NCBI RefSeq assembly: GCF_042653925.1
Contig: NZ_JBHSFQ010000002.1
Coordinates: forward strand, 310,001-374,000
Direction: 5' to 3'
DNA: 64,000 nucleotides
Source: Nocardiopsis_B mangrovi
Lineage (GTDB): Bacteria > Actinomycetota > Actinomycetes > Streptosporangiales > Streptosporangiaceae
Both the position numbers and the translations under genes were made by a program. This document shows, piece after piece, positions 22,211 to 31,992 of this stretch (within the stretch, counting starts at the first letter, position 1; each line of letters opens with the position of its first letter). The notes under the pieces were generated by a model. The model did not search any database. It was not told the DNA's origin and was given only the letters and a program-made list of their open reading frames with translations.

Positions 22211-23530
22211 ATGCGCACCAGAAGCACCCCGACCCCGCCCCCGGCCGCCGGGCCCGGCCGCCGCGCGTTCCTCGCCGGCGGGCTGGCGGCGGCCGGCCTC
22301 GGACTCGCCGGCTGCGGCCCCGCCGGGCCCCTGCCGGGCGGCGGCCGGACGCGGCTGCGCCAGTGGAACCTGTTCACCGGCGGCGACGGCGCCCGCATGG
22401 TCGAGATGCACGACGCCTACCGGCGCGAGCACCCCGGCATCGACTTCCAGCCCACCACCTACCTGTGGGGCAACCCCTACTACACCAAGTTCGTCATGGG
22501 GGCCGCCGGCGGGCGCGCCTTCGACATCGGCACCCTGCACCTGTCGCGGCTGCGCGGCCTGGGCGCGGGCACCCTCATCGATCCGGTGCCCGCCGGCCTG
22601 CTCGCCGAGTACGGGGTGACAGAGGCCGACGTGCTGGCCAACGTCTGGGAGAAGTGCGTGGTCGACGGCGAGCTCTACGCCGTCCCGCTCGACACCCACC
22701 TGACGGTCACCTACTACAACCGCGAGATCTGCGCCGAGGCCGGGGTGCTCGACGCCGGCGGCGAGCTGATCGCCACCTCGGGCCCGGAGGAGTTCTTCGA
22801 CCTGCTCACCGCGGTCAAGGAGGTCACCGGCCAGTACGCGCTCTCGATCGAGACCATCGCGGCCTGGCGCCACTTCTGGTCGCTCTACCGCCAGCAGGGC
22901 GGCGAGATGACCTTCGACGGCGAACTGGGCATCGACGACGACAAGGCGCTGCGGTCGCTGGACTTCCTGCGCCGCCTCTCCGCGGAGGGGCTGGCGCCGC
23001 AGTCCTCCGACGCCCCCGGTACCCCCGCCAACTTCCAGAACGGCATCGCCGGCCTGCTGCTCACGGGCAACTGGGAGATCGCCACGTTCCAGAACGCGGG
23101 GATGGACTTCGGCATGCGGCCCTTCCCGGCGATCTTCGGGCCCGAGCTCGGCCAAGGGGACTGCCACGCCCTGGTCCTGCCGCACCGGCGCGACCGCGAC
23201 GACGCCGCCGTGCGCGCGGCCGTGGAGTACGCCGCGTGGATGCTGAAGAACAGCATCACCTGGGCCGGCGGCGGGCACACCCCGGCCTACCTGCCGGTGG
23301 CCGAGAGCCCGGAGTACGCCGACCTGCGGCCCCAGGCCGAATACCGGCACGCGGCGGCCGACGTGCAGTTCGACCCCGAGGCGTGGTTCAGCGGTTCGGC
23401 CGCCCCCTTGCAGAACGAGGCCGCCGCGATCATGAGCGGCCTGCACACCGGCGCGGTCACCCCCGAAGTGGCCCTGGACCGGCTCAAACGGGCCGCCCAG
23501 CGGCTCATCGACACCCCGGAGCCGGTGTGA
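22211..23530 (+). CDS. CUT1 sugar ABC transporter, solute-binding lipoprotein
   Basis: A 439-residue extracellular binding protein of the MalE-like family 1. The N-terminus has two arginines before a hydrophobic stretch (GRRAFLAGGLAAAGLGLAGC), which fits a Tat-type lipoprotein signal with lipobox LAGC. Family features are the cleft segments WNLFTGGDGARMVEMHDAY, YAVPLDTHLTVTYYN and ANFQNGIAGLLLTGNWEI. ATG 22211 has AGAGGAG before it. Two permease genes follow; no ATPase is present. Position suggests an arabino-oligosaccharide or arabinoside ligand (inference). Confidence 0.88.
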   Translation: MRTRSTPTPPPAAGPGRRAFLAGGLAAAGLGLAGCGPAGPLPGGGRTRLRQWNLFTGGDGARMVEMHDAYRREHPGIDFQPTTYLWGNPYYTKFVMGAAGGRAFDIGTLHLSRLRGLGAGTLIDPVPAGLLAEYGVTEADVLANVWEKCVVDGELYAVPLDTHLTVTYYNREICAEAGVLDAGGELIATSGPEEFFDLLTAVKEVTGQYALSIETIAAWRHFWSLYRQQGGEMTFDGELGIDDDKALRSLDFLRRLSAEGLAPQSSDAPGTPANFQNGIAGLLLTGNWEIATFQNAGMDFGMRPFPAIFGPELGQGDCHALVLPHRRDRDDAAVRAAVEYAAWMLKNSITWAGGGHTPAYLPVAESPEYADLRPQAEYRHAAADVQFDPEAWFSGSAAPLQNEAAAIMSGLHTGAVTPEVALDRLKRAAQRLIDTPEPV

Positions 23531-23579
23531 TGGCCGGACCCCCCACCCTTCCGCCCCGCGTACCCGCTGGGAGCCCGAC

Positions 23580-24545
23580 ATGACCGCTCACGCCGACACC
23601 GTGGCCGCGGGGACACCGCCTCCGCGCCCCGGCACCGGCCCCGGGCGCCGCGGCCGGGCGGGCCGCGCCCGCCGCACCGGCGCCCTCACCGGCCTGTGGT
23701 TCGTGCTGCCCTTCACCGTGCTGTTCGCGGCGTTCCTCGTATGGCCCATGGCCGCCGGGCTGTGGACCTCCTTCACCGACCGCAGCCTGGCCCGCCCCGA
23801 CGCCGACGTCGTGGGCCTGGCCAACTGGCGGGAACTGGCCGGCGACACCGCGATGTGGCGGTCGATGTGGGTCACCCTGCTGTTCACCCTGGTCAGCACG
23901 CCGCCGCTGGTGCTGGTGGCCCTGGCGATGGCGCTGCTCACCAACCGCGTGGCCCGGCTCGGCTGGTTCCTGCGGTTCTCGTTCTTCGCGCCGTACGTGC
24001 TGCCGGTGGCCGTGGTCTCGCTGATCTGGGTGTGGATGTACCAGCCCGGGTTCGGCGCGGTCAACGGGGCCCTCACGGCGGTGGGCCTGGGCGAGGTGGC
24101 GTGGCTGACCGACGAGAACGTCGTGCTCATCGCGGTGGCGATCACGACCGTGTGGTGGACGGTGGGGTTCAACTTCCTGCTCTACCTGGCGGCGCTCCAG
24201 GGCATCCCCGGCTACGTGCACGAGGCCGCCGCGCTCGACGGGGCGGGCGCCTGGCAGCGGCTGACCCGGATCACGCTGCCGCTGCTGCGCCGCACCACCG
24301 CCCTCATCGTGCTGCTCCAGATGGTGGCCTCGCTCAAGCTGTTCGACCAGGCGTACCTCATGACGGCGGGCTCCGGCGGGCCCGACTTCGCCGCCCGGCC
24401 GATCATCGGCTACGTGTTCGACACCGGGTTCACCGGCCTGCGGATCGGCTACGCGTCGGCGATCTCCTACCTCTTCTTCGCCGTCATCGTCGTCGTGTCG
24501 GTGCTCCAGTTCCGCGTGTTCGCCCGGAAGGGGGACACCCTGTGA
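23580..24545 (+). CDS. CUT1 sugar ABC transporter permease (MalF-like)
   Basis: A 321-residue inner membrane permease. After a basic, proline-rich start come six hydrophobic segments and the EAA loop VHEAAALDGAGAWQRLTRITLP, the ATPase contact site. ATG 23580 has GGGAG upstream. Its stop overlaps the GTG of the next permease by four bases (GTGA), the usual coupling of the two halves. Confidence 0.92.
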   Translation: MTAHADTVAAGTPPPRPGTGPGRRGRAGRARRTGALTGLWFVLPFTVLFAAFLVWPMAAGLWTSFTDRSLARPDADVVGLANWRELAGDTAMWRSMWVTLLFTLVSTPPLVLVALAMALLTNRVARLGWFLRFSFFAPYVLPVAVVSLIWVWMYQPGFGAVNGALTAVGLGEVAWLTDENVVLIAVAITTVWWTVGFNFLLYLAALQGIPGYVHEAAALDGAGAWQRLTRITLPLLRRTTALIVLLQMVASLKLFDQAYLMTAGSGGPDFAARPIIGYVFDTGFTGLRIGYASAISYLFFAVIVVVSVLQFRVFARKGDTL

Positions 24546-25399
24546 CCACCGCGACCCCCCGCGGCACGGCCCGCCCCCGGCCGCGGGTGAGCCCCGGCGG
24601 CGCCGCCCTGACCGTCTCGGCGCTGTTCCTGGCCGTGGCCTGGCTCATCCCGCTCGCCTGGGCGGTGCTGACCTCGCTCAAGCCCGAGGGCGAGACGACC
24701 GCCGTGCCCATCCGGTGGCTGCCGCTGGGGCCCACCTTCGCCGCCTACCGGACCGTCATCGCCCAGGGCGACCTCCAGCGGTGGCTGGTCAACAGCGTGG
24801 CGATCTCGACCGTGGTCACCGTGCTCACGCTCGTGGTGTGCGCGCTGGCCGCCTACGCGTTCTCCAAGACCGAGTTCCCCGGCCGGTCCTGGCTGTTCGC
24901 CCTGTTCATCGCGGGCATCCTGGTGCCGCCGCAGGTCCTCATCGTGCCGCTGTTCGACGAGATGACCTACCTGGGGCTGGTCGACACCTACTGGGGCGTC
25001 GCGCTGCCCCAGGTGGTGGCTCCGATGATGGTGTTCATCCTCAAGCGCTTCTTCGACGCCATCCCCGGCGACTACGAGGAGGCCGCCCGGCTGGACGGCG
25101 CCGGCCACGCGCGCATCCTGTGGAGCGTCGTGCTGCCGATGTCCACGCCCGTCCTCGCGGCCGTCGGCATCTTCACCTTCGTCCAGTCCTGGAACAACTT
25201 CCTGTGGCCCTTCATCGCCACCACCGACCCCGCCCTCATGACCGTCCCCGTCGGCCTGGGCACGGTGCAGGGCGCCTACGGCATCCAGTACGCGCAGCAG
25301 ATGGCCGCCGCCGTCCTGGGAGCCCTCCCGCTCATCGTCGTGTTCCTGCTCTTCCAGCGCCAAGTCGTCCGCGGCGTCACCGACGCCGGGCTCAAGTGA
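24542..25399 (+). CDS. CUT1 sugar ABC transporter permease (MalG-like)
   Basis: A 285-residue permease, partner of the preceding gene. It has six hydrophobic segments and the EAA loop YEEAARLDGAGHARILWSVV, and ends GVTDAGLK, typical of MalG-type proteins. GTG 24542 overlaps the previous stop. The import complex must borrow an ATPase, in actinomycetes often MsiK, encoded elsewhere. Confidence 0.92.
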   Translation: MTTATPRGTARPRPRVSPGGAALTVSALFLAVAWLIPLAWAVLTSLKPEGETTAVPIRWLPLGPTFAAYRTVIAQGDLQRWLVNSVAISTVVTVLTLVVCALAAYAFSKTEFPGRSWLFALFIAGILVPPQVLIVPLFDEMTYLGLVDTYWGVALPQVVAPMMVFILKRFFDAIPGDYEEAARLDGAGHARILWSVVLPMSTPVLAAVGIFTFVQSWNNFLWPFIATTDPALMTVPVGLGTVQGAYGIQYAQQMAAAVLGALPLIVVFLLFQRQVVRGVTDAGLK

Positions 25400-25472
25400 C
25401 CGCCCCCGGATCCCACCCCGTCCCGCCGCCCGTCGCTCCACGACCGCCACCGACCTCCAGGGGAAGCCGCAC

Positions 25473-26984
25473 ATGCTCACCGCCTCGATGACCCTCGACC
25501 CCGCCTTCCGCATCGCCCCCGTCCACCGCCGCACGTTCGGCTCGTTCGTGGAGCACATGGGGCGCTGCGTCTACACCGGGATCTACGAGCCCGGCCACCC
25601 CACCGCCGACGGCGACGGCTTCCGCGGGGACGTCGCCGACCTCGTCCGGGAACTCGGCGTCACCACCGTGCGCTACCCCGGCGGCAACTTCGTGTCCGGC
25701 TACCGCTGGGAGGACGGCGTCGGCCCCAAGGACGGCCGCCCCGTCCGCCGCGACCTCGCCTGGCACAGCACCGAGACCAACCGGTTCGGCCTCGACGAGT
25801 TCATCCGGTGGACGCGCAAGCTCGGCATCGAGCCGATGATGGCCCTCAACCTCGGCACGCGCGGCCTGCAGGAAGCCGTCGACCTGCTCGAATACGCCAA
25901 CCACCCCGGCGGCACCCACCTGTCCGACCGGCGCGTCGCCAACGGCGCCCCCGACCCCCACGACATCCGCATGTGGTGCCTGGGCAACGAGCTGGACGGC
26001 CCCTGGCAGACCGGCCACAAGACCGCCCGGGAGTACGGCCGGCTCGCCGCCGAGACCGCCGCCGCCATGCGCGCCGGCGACCCCGGTCTGGAGCTCGTGG
26101 CCTGCGGGAGCTCCAACTCCGCGATGCCGACCTTCGGCGCCTGGGAGGCCGAGGTCCTGGAGCTCGCCTATGACAGCGTCGACTACATCTCGCTGCACGC
26201 CTACTACCAGGAGCACGACGGCGACCTCGCGAGCTTCCTCGCCTCCACCGCGGACATGGACCACTTCATCGAGTCCGTGGTCGCCACCGCCGACAGCGTG
26301 CGCGCCCGGCTCAAGCGCACCAAGCGCATCCAGCTCTCGTTCGACGAGTGGAACGTCTGGTACCAGAGCCGCTTCCACGACGAGGAGCCGCGCACCGACT
26401 GGCCGATCGCCCCCCGCGTCATCGAGGACCGCTACAACGTGGCCGACGCCGTGGTGGTGGGCAACCTGCTCATCTCCCTGCTGCGCCACAGCGACCGGGT
26501 CACCGCCGCCAGCCAGGCCCAGCTCGTCAACGTGATCGCCCCGATCATGACCGAGCCCGGCGGTCCCGCCTGGCGCCAGACGATCTTCCACCCCTTCGCG
26601 ATCACCGCCGCGGCGGCGGCCGGACAGGTGCTGCGGGTCGAGCCCGACGCCCCCGTCCACGAGACCGCCCGCCACGGCGAGGTCCCCGTCATCGACGCGG
26701 TCGCCACCCACGACCCCGACAACGGCCAGGCCGCGGTGTTCGTGGTGAACCGCTCGACCACCGAGCAGGTGAGCCTCGATATCGACCTGCGCGGCCTGGA
26801 GGCGCGGGGCGTCGCCGACTGCCGGACCCTGTCCGACGACGACGCCTACGCCGCCAACACCGCCGAGGCACCCGACCGCGTGGTGCCCCGGCCCAACAAG
26901 GACATCCGGCTCCAGGACGGCCGCCTCACAGCCGTCCTGCCCCCGGTGTCCTGGACCGTCATCAGGCTCGCGCTCGCCGATTGA
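25473..26984 (+). CDS. Alpha-L-arabinofuranosidase, GH51
   Basis: A 503-residue retaining glycosidase that frees L-arabinofuranose from arabinoxylan- or arabinan-derived oligosaccharides. The acid/base Glu is in MWCLGNELDGPWQ and the nucleophile Glu in QLSFDEWNVWY, both in the expected order. A C-terminal beta domain follows. There is no signal peptide, so it acts in the cytoplasm on imported oligosaccharides, which fits the importer in front of it. ATG 25473 has CAGGGGAA before it. Confidence 0.95.
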   Translation: MLTASMTLDPAFRIAPVHRRTFGSFVEHMGRCVYTGIYEPGHPTADGDGFRGDVADLVRELGVTTVRYPGGNFVSGYRWEDGVGPKDGRPVRRDLAWHSTETNRFGLDEFIRWTRKLGIEPMMALNLGTRGLQEAVDLLEYANHPGGTHLSDRRVANGAPDPHDIRMWCLGNELDGPWQTGHKTAREYGRLAAETAAAMRAGDPGLELVACGSSNSAMPTFGAWEAEVLELAYDSVDYISLHAYYQEHDGDLASFLASTADMDHFIESVVATADSVRARLKRTKRIQLSFDEWNVWYQSRFHDEEPRTDWPIAPRVIEDRYNVADAVVVGNLLISLLRHSDRVTAASQAQLVNVIAPIMTEPGGPAWRQTIFHPFAITAAAAAGQVLRVEPDAPVHETARHGEVPVIDAVATHDPDNGQAAVFVVNRSTTEQVSLDIDLRGLEARGVADCRTLSDDDAYAANTAEAPDRVVPRPNKDIRLQDGRLTAVLPPVSWTVIRLALAD

Positions 26985-27028
26985 GCGCGCCTGACCCCCA
27001 GTAGTCCCGACACAACGAGGTGACGACA

Positions 27029-28111
27029 TTGAACGGAAAGCTCACGGCCGCGGTGCTCCTCGGCGCCACCCTCTTGGCGACCTCGTGCGGCGGCGTCGGC
27101 GACGCCGCGCGCGACGACGGCGAGAACGGCCTCATCGGCATCGCCATGCCGACCCAGTCCTCCGAGCGCTGGGTCGCCGACGGCAACAACATGGTGGAGC
27201 AGTTCGAGGAGGCCGGCTACGGCACCGACCTGCAATACGCCGAGGACGTGGTGGAGAACCAGGTCTCCCAGATCGAGAACATGATCACCAAGGACGTCGA
27301 CGCCCTGGTCATCGCCCCCATCGACGGCTCGGCGCTGAACGATGTCCTCCAGACGGCGGCCGACGCCGACATCCCCGTGATCTCCTATGACCGGCTGCTC
27401 CTGGGGACCGAGAACGTCGACTACTACGCGACCTTCGACAACCACCAAGTGGGCGTGCTCCAGGGCGAGTACATCGAACAGGCCCTGGACCTGGAGAACG
27501 AGGAGGGCCCCTTCTCCATCGAGCTGTTCGCCGGCTCGCCCGACGACAACAACACCGCCTTCTTCTTCGAGGGCGCCATGTCGGTGCTCCAGCCCTACAT
27601 CGACGACGGCGTCCTGGAGGTCCGCAGCGGCCAGACCGAGGTGGAGCAGATCGCCACCCTGCGCTGGGACGGTGCCACCGCGCAGGCGCGCATGGACAAC
27701 CTGCTCAGCGCCAACTACTCCGACGAGGAGGTGGACGCGGTGCTGTCGCCCTACGACGGCATCAGCATCGGGGTGATCTCCTCGCTCCAGGCAGTGGGCT
27801 ACGGCACCGAGGACCGGCCGCTGCCGGTGATCACCGGGCAGGACGCCGAGGTGGCGTCGGTGAAGTCCATCATCGGCGGTGAGCAGACCCAGACCGTCTT
27901 CAAGGACTTCCGGATGCTCGCGGAGTCCGCGGTGAACATGACCGACGCCGTCGTCCGCGGCGAGGAGCCCGAGGTCAACGACACCGAGAGCTACGACAAC
28001 GGCGAAAGGGTCGTGCCCGCCTACCTGCTGGAGCCGGTCTCGGTCGACATCGACAACTACGAGGCGGAGCTGCTGGAGAGCGGCTTCTACGAGCCCGAGG
28101 ACATCGCGTGA
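27029..28111 (+). CDS. chvE: ChvE-type sugar-binding lipoprotein
   Basis: A 360-residue monosaccharide-binding protein for the adjacent MmsAB-type importer. The signal peptide ends in the lipobox ATSC. The mature part has the family pattern IGIAMPTQSSERWVADGNNM, VSQIENMITKDVDALVIAPI and DADIPVISYDRLL. TTG 27029 is chosen because CGAGG lies eight bases before it; GTG 27020 overlaps that site. ChvE homologues bind arabinose, galactose, xylose or glucose; the ara context favours arabinose. Confidence 0.88.
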   Translation: MNGKLTAAVLLGATLLATSCGGVGDAARDDGENGLIGIAMPTQSSERWVADGNNMVEQFEEAGYGTDLQYAEDVVENQVSQIENMITKDVDALVIAPIDGSALNDVLQTAADADIPVISYDRLLLGTENVDYYATFDNHQVGVLQGEYIEQALDLENEEGPFSIELFAGSPDDNNTAFFFEGAMSVLQPYIDDGVLEVRSGQTEVEQIATLRWDGATAQARMDNLLSANYSDEEVDAVLSPYDGISIGVISSLQAVGYGTEDRPLPVITGQDAEVASVKSIIGGEQTQTVFKDFRMLAESAVNMTDAVVRGEEPEVNDTESYDNGERVVPAYLLEPVSVDIDNYEAELLESGFYEPEDIA

Positions 28112-28151
28112 GCGCGGGCCCGGAACGCCCGCGGGGAGGCGGTGGTCGCCC

Positions 28152-29684
28152 GTGAACGACCTCATTCTCCAGATGCGCGGGATCGGCAAGGAGTTCCCCG
28201 GCGTCACGGCGCTCGCCGATGTGGACCTGCGGGTCGAGCGCGGCGAGATCCACGCGCTCATGGGGGAGAACGGCGCGGGCAAGTCCACCCTGATGAAGGT
28301 GCTGAGCGGCGTGTACCCGCACGGCGGCTACACCGGGGACATCCTGGTGGACGGCGAGGTGGCGCGGTTCGGCGGCGTGCGCGACAGCGAGCGGGCCGGC
28401 ATCGCCATCATCCACCAGGAGCTGGCGCTCATCCCGCAGCTGTCCGTCGCCGAGAACATCTTCCTCGGCAACGAGCGCACCCGCTCGCGCGGCGTCGTCG
28501 ACTGGGGCCGCACCGCCGGCGAGGCCCGCGCGCTGCTGCGCCGGGTCGGGCTGGAGGAGGACCCCACCGTCCCGGCGGCCACGCTCAGCGTCGGCAAGCA
28601 GCAGCTCGTGGAGATCGCCAAGGCGCTGTCGAAGGAGGTGCGGCTGCTCATCCTGGACGAGCCCACCTCCGCGCTGAACGAGACCGAGAGCGACAACCTG
28701 CTGGAGCTGCTGCTGGAGCTGAAGGGGCAGGGGATCACCTGCATCCTCATCTCCCACAAGCTCGGCGAGGTCACCCGGGTCTCCGACCGGATCACCGTGC
28801 TGCGCGACGGCCGGTGCATCGAGACCCTGTCCATGGCGGCGGGCACCGTCGACGAGGACCGGATCATCCGCGGCATGGTCGGGCGCGACCTGGACCACCG
28901 CTACCCCGAGCGCACCGGCGACATCGGTGAGGTCCGCTTCGAGGTCCGCGGCTGGACGGTCGACCACCCGACCCAGGTGGGCCGGCGCATGGTCGACGAC
29001 GCCGGGTTGACCGTCCGGCGCGGCGAGATCGTGGGGCTGGCCGGCCTCATGGGGGCCGGGCGCACCGAGTTCGCCATGAGCGTCTTCGGCCGGTCCTACG
29101 GGCGCCACGTCGGCGGCACGGTGCTCAAGGACGGCGCGGAGCTGCGCATCCGCGACGTCGGCGACGCCATCGCCAACGGCATCGCCTACGTCCCCGAGGA
29201 CCGCAAGGAACTCGGCCTGATCCTCGACGAGGACATCCGCCGCAACCTCACGCTCGCGGGGCTGGGCCGGGTGAGCCGGAGGTCGGTGATCGACCCCGCC
29301 CGGGAATCGGTCGCCGCCGAGGAGATGCGCGTGCGCATGCGCGTCAAGAGCCGCGACGTGTTCCAGACCACCGGCGACCTCAGCGGCGGCAACCAGCAGA
29401 AGGTCGTGCTCGGCAAGTGGATGTTCGCCGAGCCCGACCTGCTCATCCTCGACGAGCCCACCCGGGGCATCGACGTCGGCGCCAAGTACGAGATCTACGT
29501 GATCGTGCGGCAGCTGGCGGCGCAGGGCGCGAGCGTGCTGCTGATCTCCTCCGAACTGCCCGAGCTCCTGGGCATGTGCGACCGCATCTACGCCATGAGC
29601 GAGGGCCGCATCACCGGCGAGCTGCCCCGCTCCGAGGCGGCCCAGGAGCCACTGATGAAGCTCATGACCATGACGAGGGCGTGA
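28152..29684 (+). CDS. mmsA: Sugar ABC transporter ATPase, MmsA/GguA type
   Basis: A 510-residue protein with two fused ABC domains. The first has MGENGAGKST, LSVGKQQLVEIAKAL and LILDEPTSAL; the second has GLMGAGRTEF (degenerate Walker A), LSGGNQQKVVLGKWM and LILDEPTRGIDVG, the standard asymmetry of this family. It drives import of the ChvE ligand through MmsB. GTG 28152 follows 40 bases after the chvE stop. Confidence 0.94.
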   Translation: MNDLILQMRGIGKEFPGVTALADVDLRVERGEIHALMGENGAGKSTLMKVLSGVYPHGGYTGDILVDGEVARFGGVRDSERAGIAIIHQELALIPQLSVAENIFLGNERTRSRGVVDWGRTAGEARALLRRVGLEEDPTVPAATLSVGKQQLVEIAKALSKEVRLLILDEPTSALNETESDNLLELLLELKGQGITCILISHKLGEVTRVSDRITVLRDGRCIETLSMAAGTVDEDRIIRGMVGRDLDHRYPERTGDIGEVRFEVRGWTVDHPTQVGRRMVDDAGLTVRRGEIVGLAGLMGAGRTEFAMSVFGRSYGRHVGGTVLKDGAELRIRDVGDAIANGIAYVPEDRKELGLILDEDIRRNLTLAGLGRVSRRSVIDPARESVAAEEMRVRMRVKSRDVFQTTGDLSGGNQQKVVLGKWMFAEPDLLILDEPTRGIDVGAKYEIYVIVRQLAAQGASVLLISSELPELLGMCDRIYAMSEGRITGELPRSEAAQEPLMKLMTMTRA

Positions 29685-29691
29685 CCCGACG

Positions 29692-30972
29692 ATGACCTCT
29701 ACCATCAGCGTTCTCCGCACCCTGGTGCGGAACAACGCGCGACAGTACGGCATGGTGATCGCCCTGGCGATCATCGTGATCCTCTTCCAGGTGCTCACCG
29801 GCGGGCTGCTCCTGCGCCCGTTGAACATCACCAACCTGATCATGCAGAACTCCTACGTTCTGATCCTGGCGGTCGGGATGATGCTCGTCATCATCACCGG
29901 CCACATCGACCTGTCCGTGGGGTCGGTGGTGGCCTTCGTCGGCGCGGTGTCGGCGATCATGCTGACGAGCTGGGGCCTGCCCATGCCGGTGGTCGTCCCG
30001 CTGGCCCTGGTGCTGGGCGCGCTCATCGGCGCCTGGCAGGGGTTCTGGATCGCCTATGTGCGCATCCCCGCGTTCATCGTCACGCTCGCCGGGATGCTGA
30101 TCTTCCGCGGCGCCACCATGGTCGTCCTCGGCGGGGAGTCGCTCAGCCCCCTCCCGCAGTCGCTGCGGACCCTGGCCAGCGGATTCATCCCCGACGTCGC
30201 CGACGCGGGCGTCCACCTGCTGACCATGGCCGGGGCCGTGGCCGCCGCCGCTGTGCTGGTCTGGCTGCAATGGCGGGCCCGCGGCCGCAACCTGCGCTAC
30301 GACCTGCCCGTGGCCTCGCCGCGGCTGGCCGCGGCCCAGTCCGTGGCGACGGTGGCGGTCGTGCTGGTCTTCGCCTACGCCCTCGCCGTCTACAACGGGC
30401 TCCCGGTCGTGGGGCTGCTGCTGATCGTGCTGATCGTCGGCTACTCGTTCGTCATGAACTCCACGACGGCGGGCCGCCACATCTACGCGGTCGGCGGCAG
30501 CGAGAAGGCCGCCATGCTGTCCGGCGTCAAGACGCAGCGGACCACCTTCTGGGTGTTCGTGAACATGGGCGCGCTCTCGGCGCTGGCCGGGCTGGTGTTC
30601 ACCGCCCGGCTGAACGCCGCGACCCCCCGCGCCGGCACCATGTTCGAGCTGGACGCCATCGCCGCGGCCTTCATCGGCGGGGCGTCGGCATCGGGCGGTG
30701 TGGGCACCGTCATCGGCGCGGTCGTGGGCGCGCTGGTCATGGGCGTGATGAACAACGGCATGTCCCTGATCGGGCTGGGCGTCGACTGGCAGCAGGCCAT
30801 CAAGGGCCTGGTGCTGCTCGCCGCGGTCGGCTTCGACATCTACAACAAGAAGCGCGTGGGATCGGGGCGCAGCGCGGGCTCCGCGGCCGCCGCACGGGCC
30901 TCCTCGCCGCCGTCCGACGGAGAGGAGCGACCGGCCGCGTCCACCGGCGCGCAATCGGCCACACCCGGCTGA
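29692..30972 (+). CDS. mmsB: Sugar ABC transporter permease, MmsB/GguB type
   Basis: A 426-residue BPD_transp_2 family permease with about ten hydrophobic segments. The family motif GHIDLSVGSVVAFVGAVSA is near residue 65, and GGASASGGVGTVIGAVVGAL late. The last 45 residues are a polar, serine-rich tail. ATG 29692 comes seven bases after the mmsA stop. It is the last gene of the plus-strand ara cluster and is followed by two terminators. Confidence 0.93.
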   Translation: MTSTISVLRTLVRNNARQYGMVIALAIIVILFQVLTGGLLLRPLNITNLIMQNSYVLILAVGMMLVIITGHIDLSVGSVVAFVGAVSAIMLTSWGLPMPVVVPLALVLGALIGAWQGFWIAYVRIPAFIVTLAGMLIFRGATMVVLGGESLSPLPQSLRTLASGFIPDVADAGVHLLTMAGAVAAAAVLVWLQWRARGRNLRYDLPVASPRLAAAQSVATVAVVLVFAYALAVYNGLPVVGLLLIVLIVGYSFVMNSTTAGRHIYAVGGSEKAAMLSGVKTQRTTFWVFVNMGALSALAGLVFTARLNAATPRAGTMFELDAIAAAFIGGASASGGVGTVIGAVVGALVMGVMNNGMSLIGLGVDWQQAIKGLVLLAAVGFDIYNKKRVGSGRSAGSAAAARASSPPSDGEERPAASTGAQSATPG

Positions 30973-31067
30973 CCCGCGCGGACCGGCCCCGCGACAGCGG
31001 GCCGGCGAACCGGCGCCCTCACCGCCACCCGGGCCTCCGCGGCCCGGTGTGGTGCCGCGTCAAGGAC

Positions 31068-31097
31068 CTCCGTTCCCCTGTGAGGCGGGGAACGGAG
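31068..31097 (+). terminator. Terminator of the ara cluster
   Basis: An 11-bp perfect stem (31068-31078 with 31087-31097), 8-base loop, about 95 bases after mmsB. Confidence 0.75.
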
Positions 31098-31100
31098 AAG

Positions 31101-31128
31101 GGGGCCGCGCGCGGCGGCGCGCGGCCCC
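31101..31128. terminator. Second hairpin, shared with the convergent operon
   Basis: A 12-bp perfect GC stem (31101-31112 with 31117-31128) and a 4-base loop, only three bases after the first hairpin. It serves the minus-strand operon ending at 31150. Confidence 0.75.
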
Positions 31129-31149
31129 TCCCTCACGCGCGGGGCGCCG

Positions 31150-31992
31150 TCACCCCTTCATGGCGCCGCCCAGGCTGAAGCTGCCGCCCAGGGCCCGGGA
31201 CACCCCCAGGTACAGGGCGATCACCGGGAGCGTGTAGAGCAGCGAGAACGCCGCCAGCTCCCCGTACTGCACGGTGCCGTACTGGTCGAAGAACGTGTAG
31301 ATCCGCACCGCGGCGGGCAGGTTCTCCGGGCTCTTCAACAGGATGAAGGGCACGAAGAAGTTGCCCCAGGTGACCACCACGGTGAAGATCCCCACCACCG
31401 CCATGCCCGGCACGATGAGGGGCACCACCAGCAGGCGCAGCGACTGCCAGGCCGACGCGCCGTCGACCCAGGCGGCCTCCTCCAGTTCGATCGGGATGCC
31501 GTCGAGGAAGTTCTTCGTCAGCCAGATCCCGAACGGCAGGCTCGACGCCGCCAGGAACAGCATCGTGGCCGGCCGGGAGTCGAGCAGCCCGGCCTGCACG
31601 AACAGGCTGTAGACCGGCACCATGACGGCGGTGATCGGCAGGCCGGTCGCGAACAGCACGGTGTAGAGGAACGGGCGCTTGAACCGCATCTGGTAGCGCG
31701 ACAGCGGATAGGCGGCCAGCACCGACACCACCACGGTCACCAGCGCCGCGCCGCCGCACAGCAGGATGCTGTTGCCCACCGGGACGAACACGGTCTCGGG
31801 GGTGAGCACGGCGGTGAAGTGGTCCAGCGTGAGCCCCGACGGCGGCCGCGCGCGCAGGGACGCCCCGGGGTCGAACGCGGCGAACACCATCCACAATCCG
31901 GGCAGCAGGAACAGCGCCGCCAGCGCGGCCAGCAGCGCGTGCACCACGGCCGCCCCGGCCGCACGCGAGGGTGAGGCGACGGAACGTGTCAT
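31150..31992 (-). CDS. CUT1 sugar ABC transporter permease (MalG-like), second system
   Basis: A 280-residue permease with six hydrophobic segments and the EAA loop LEEAAWVDGASAWQSLRLLVV. It ends GGSFSLGGAMKG, like MalG proteins. ATG 31992 overlaps the upstream permease stop (ATGA). Last gene of a three-gene operon that converges on the ara cluster. Confidence 0.92.
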   Translation of the reverse strand: MTRSVASPSRAAGAAVVHALLAALAALFLLPGLWMVFAAFDPGASLRARPPSGLTLDHFTAVLTPETVFVPVGNSILLCGGAALVTVVVSVLAAYPLSRYQMRFKRPFLYTVLFATGLPITAVMVPVYSLFVQAGLLDSRPATMLFLAASSLPFGIWLTKNFLDGIPIELEEAAWVDGASAWQSLRLLVVPLIVPGMAVVGIFTVVVTWGNFFVPFILLKSPENLPAAVRIYTFFDQYGTVQYGELAAFSLLYTLPVIALYLGVSRALGGSFSLGGAMKG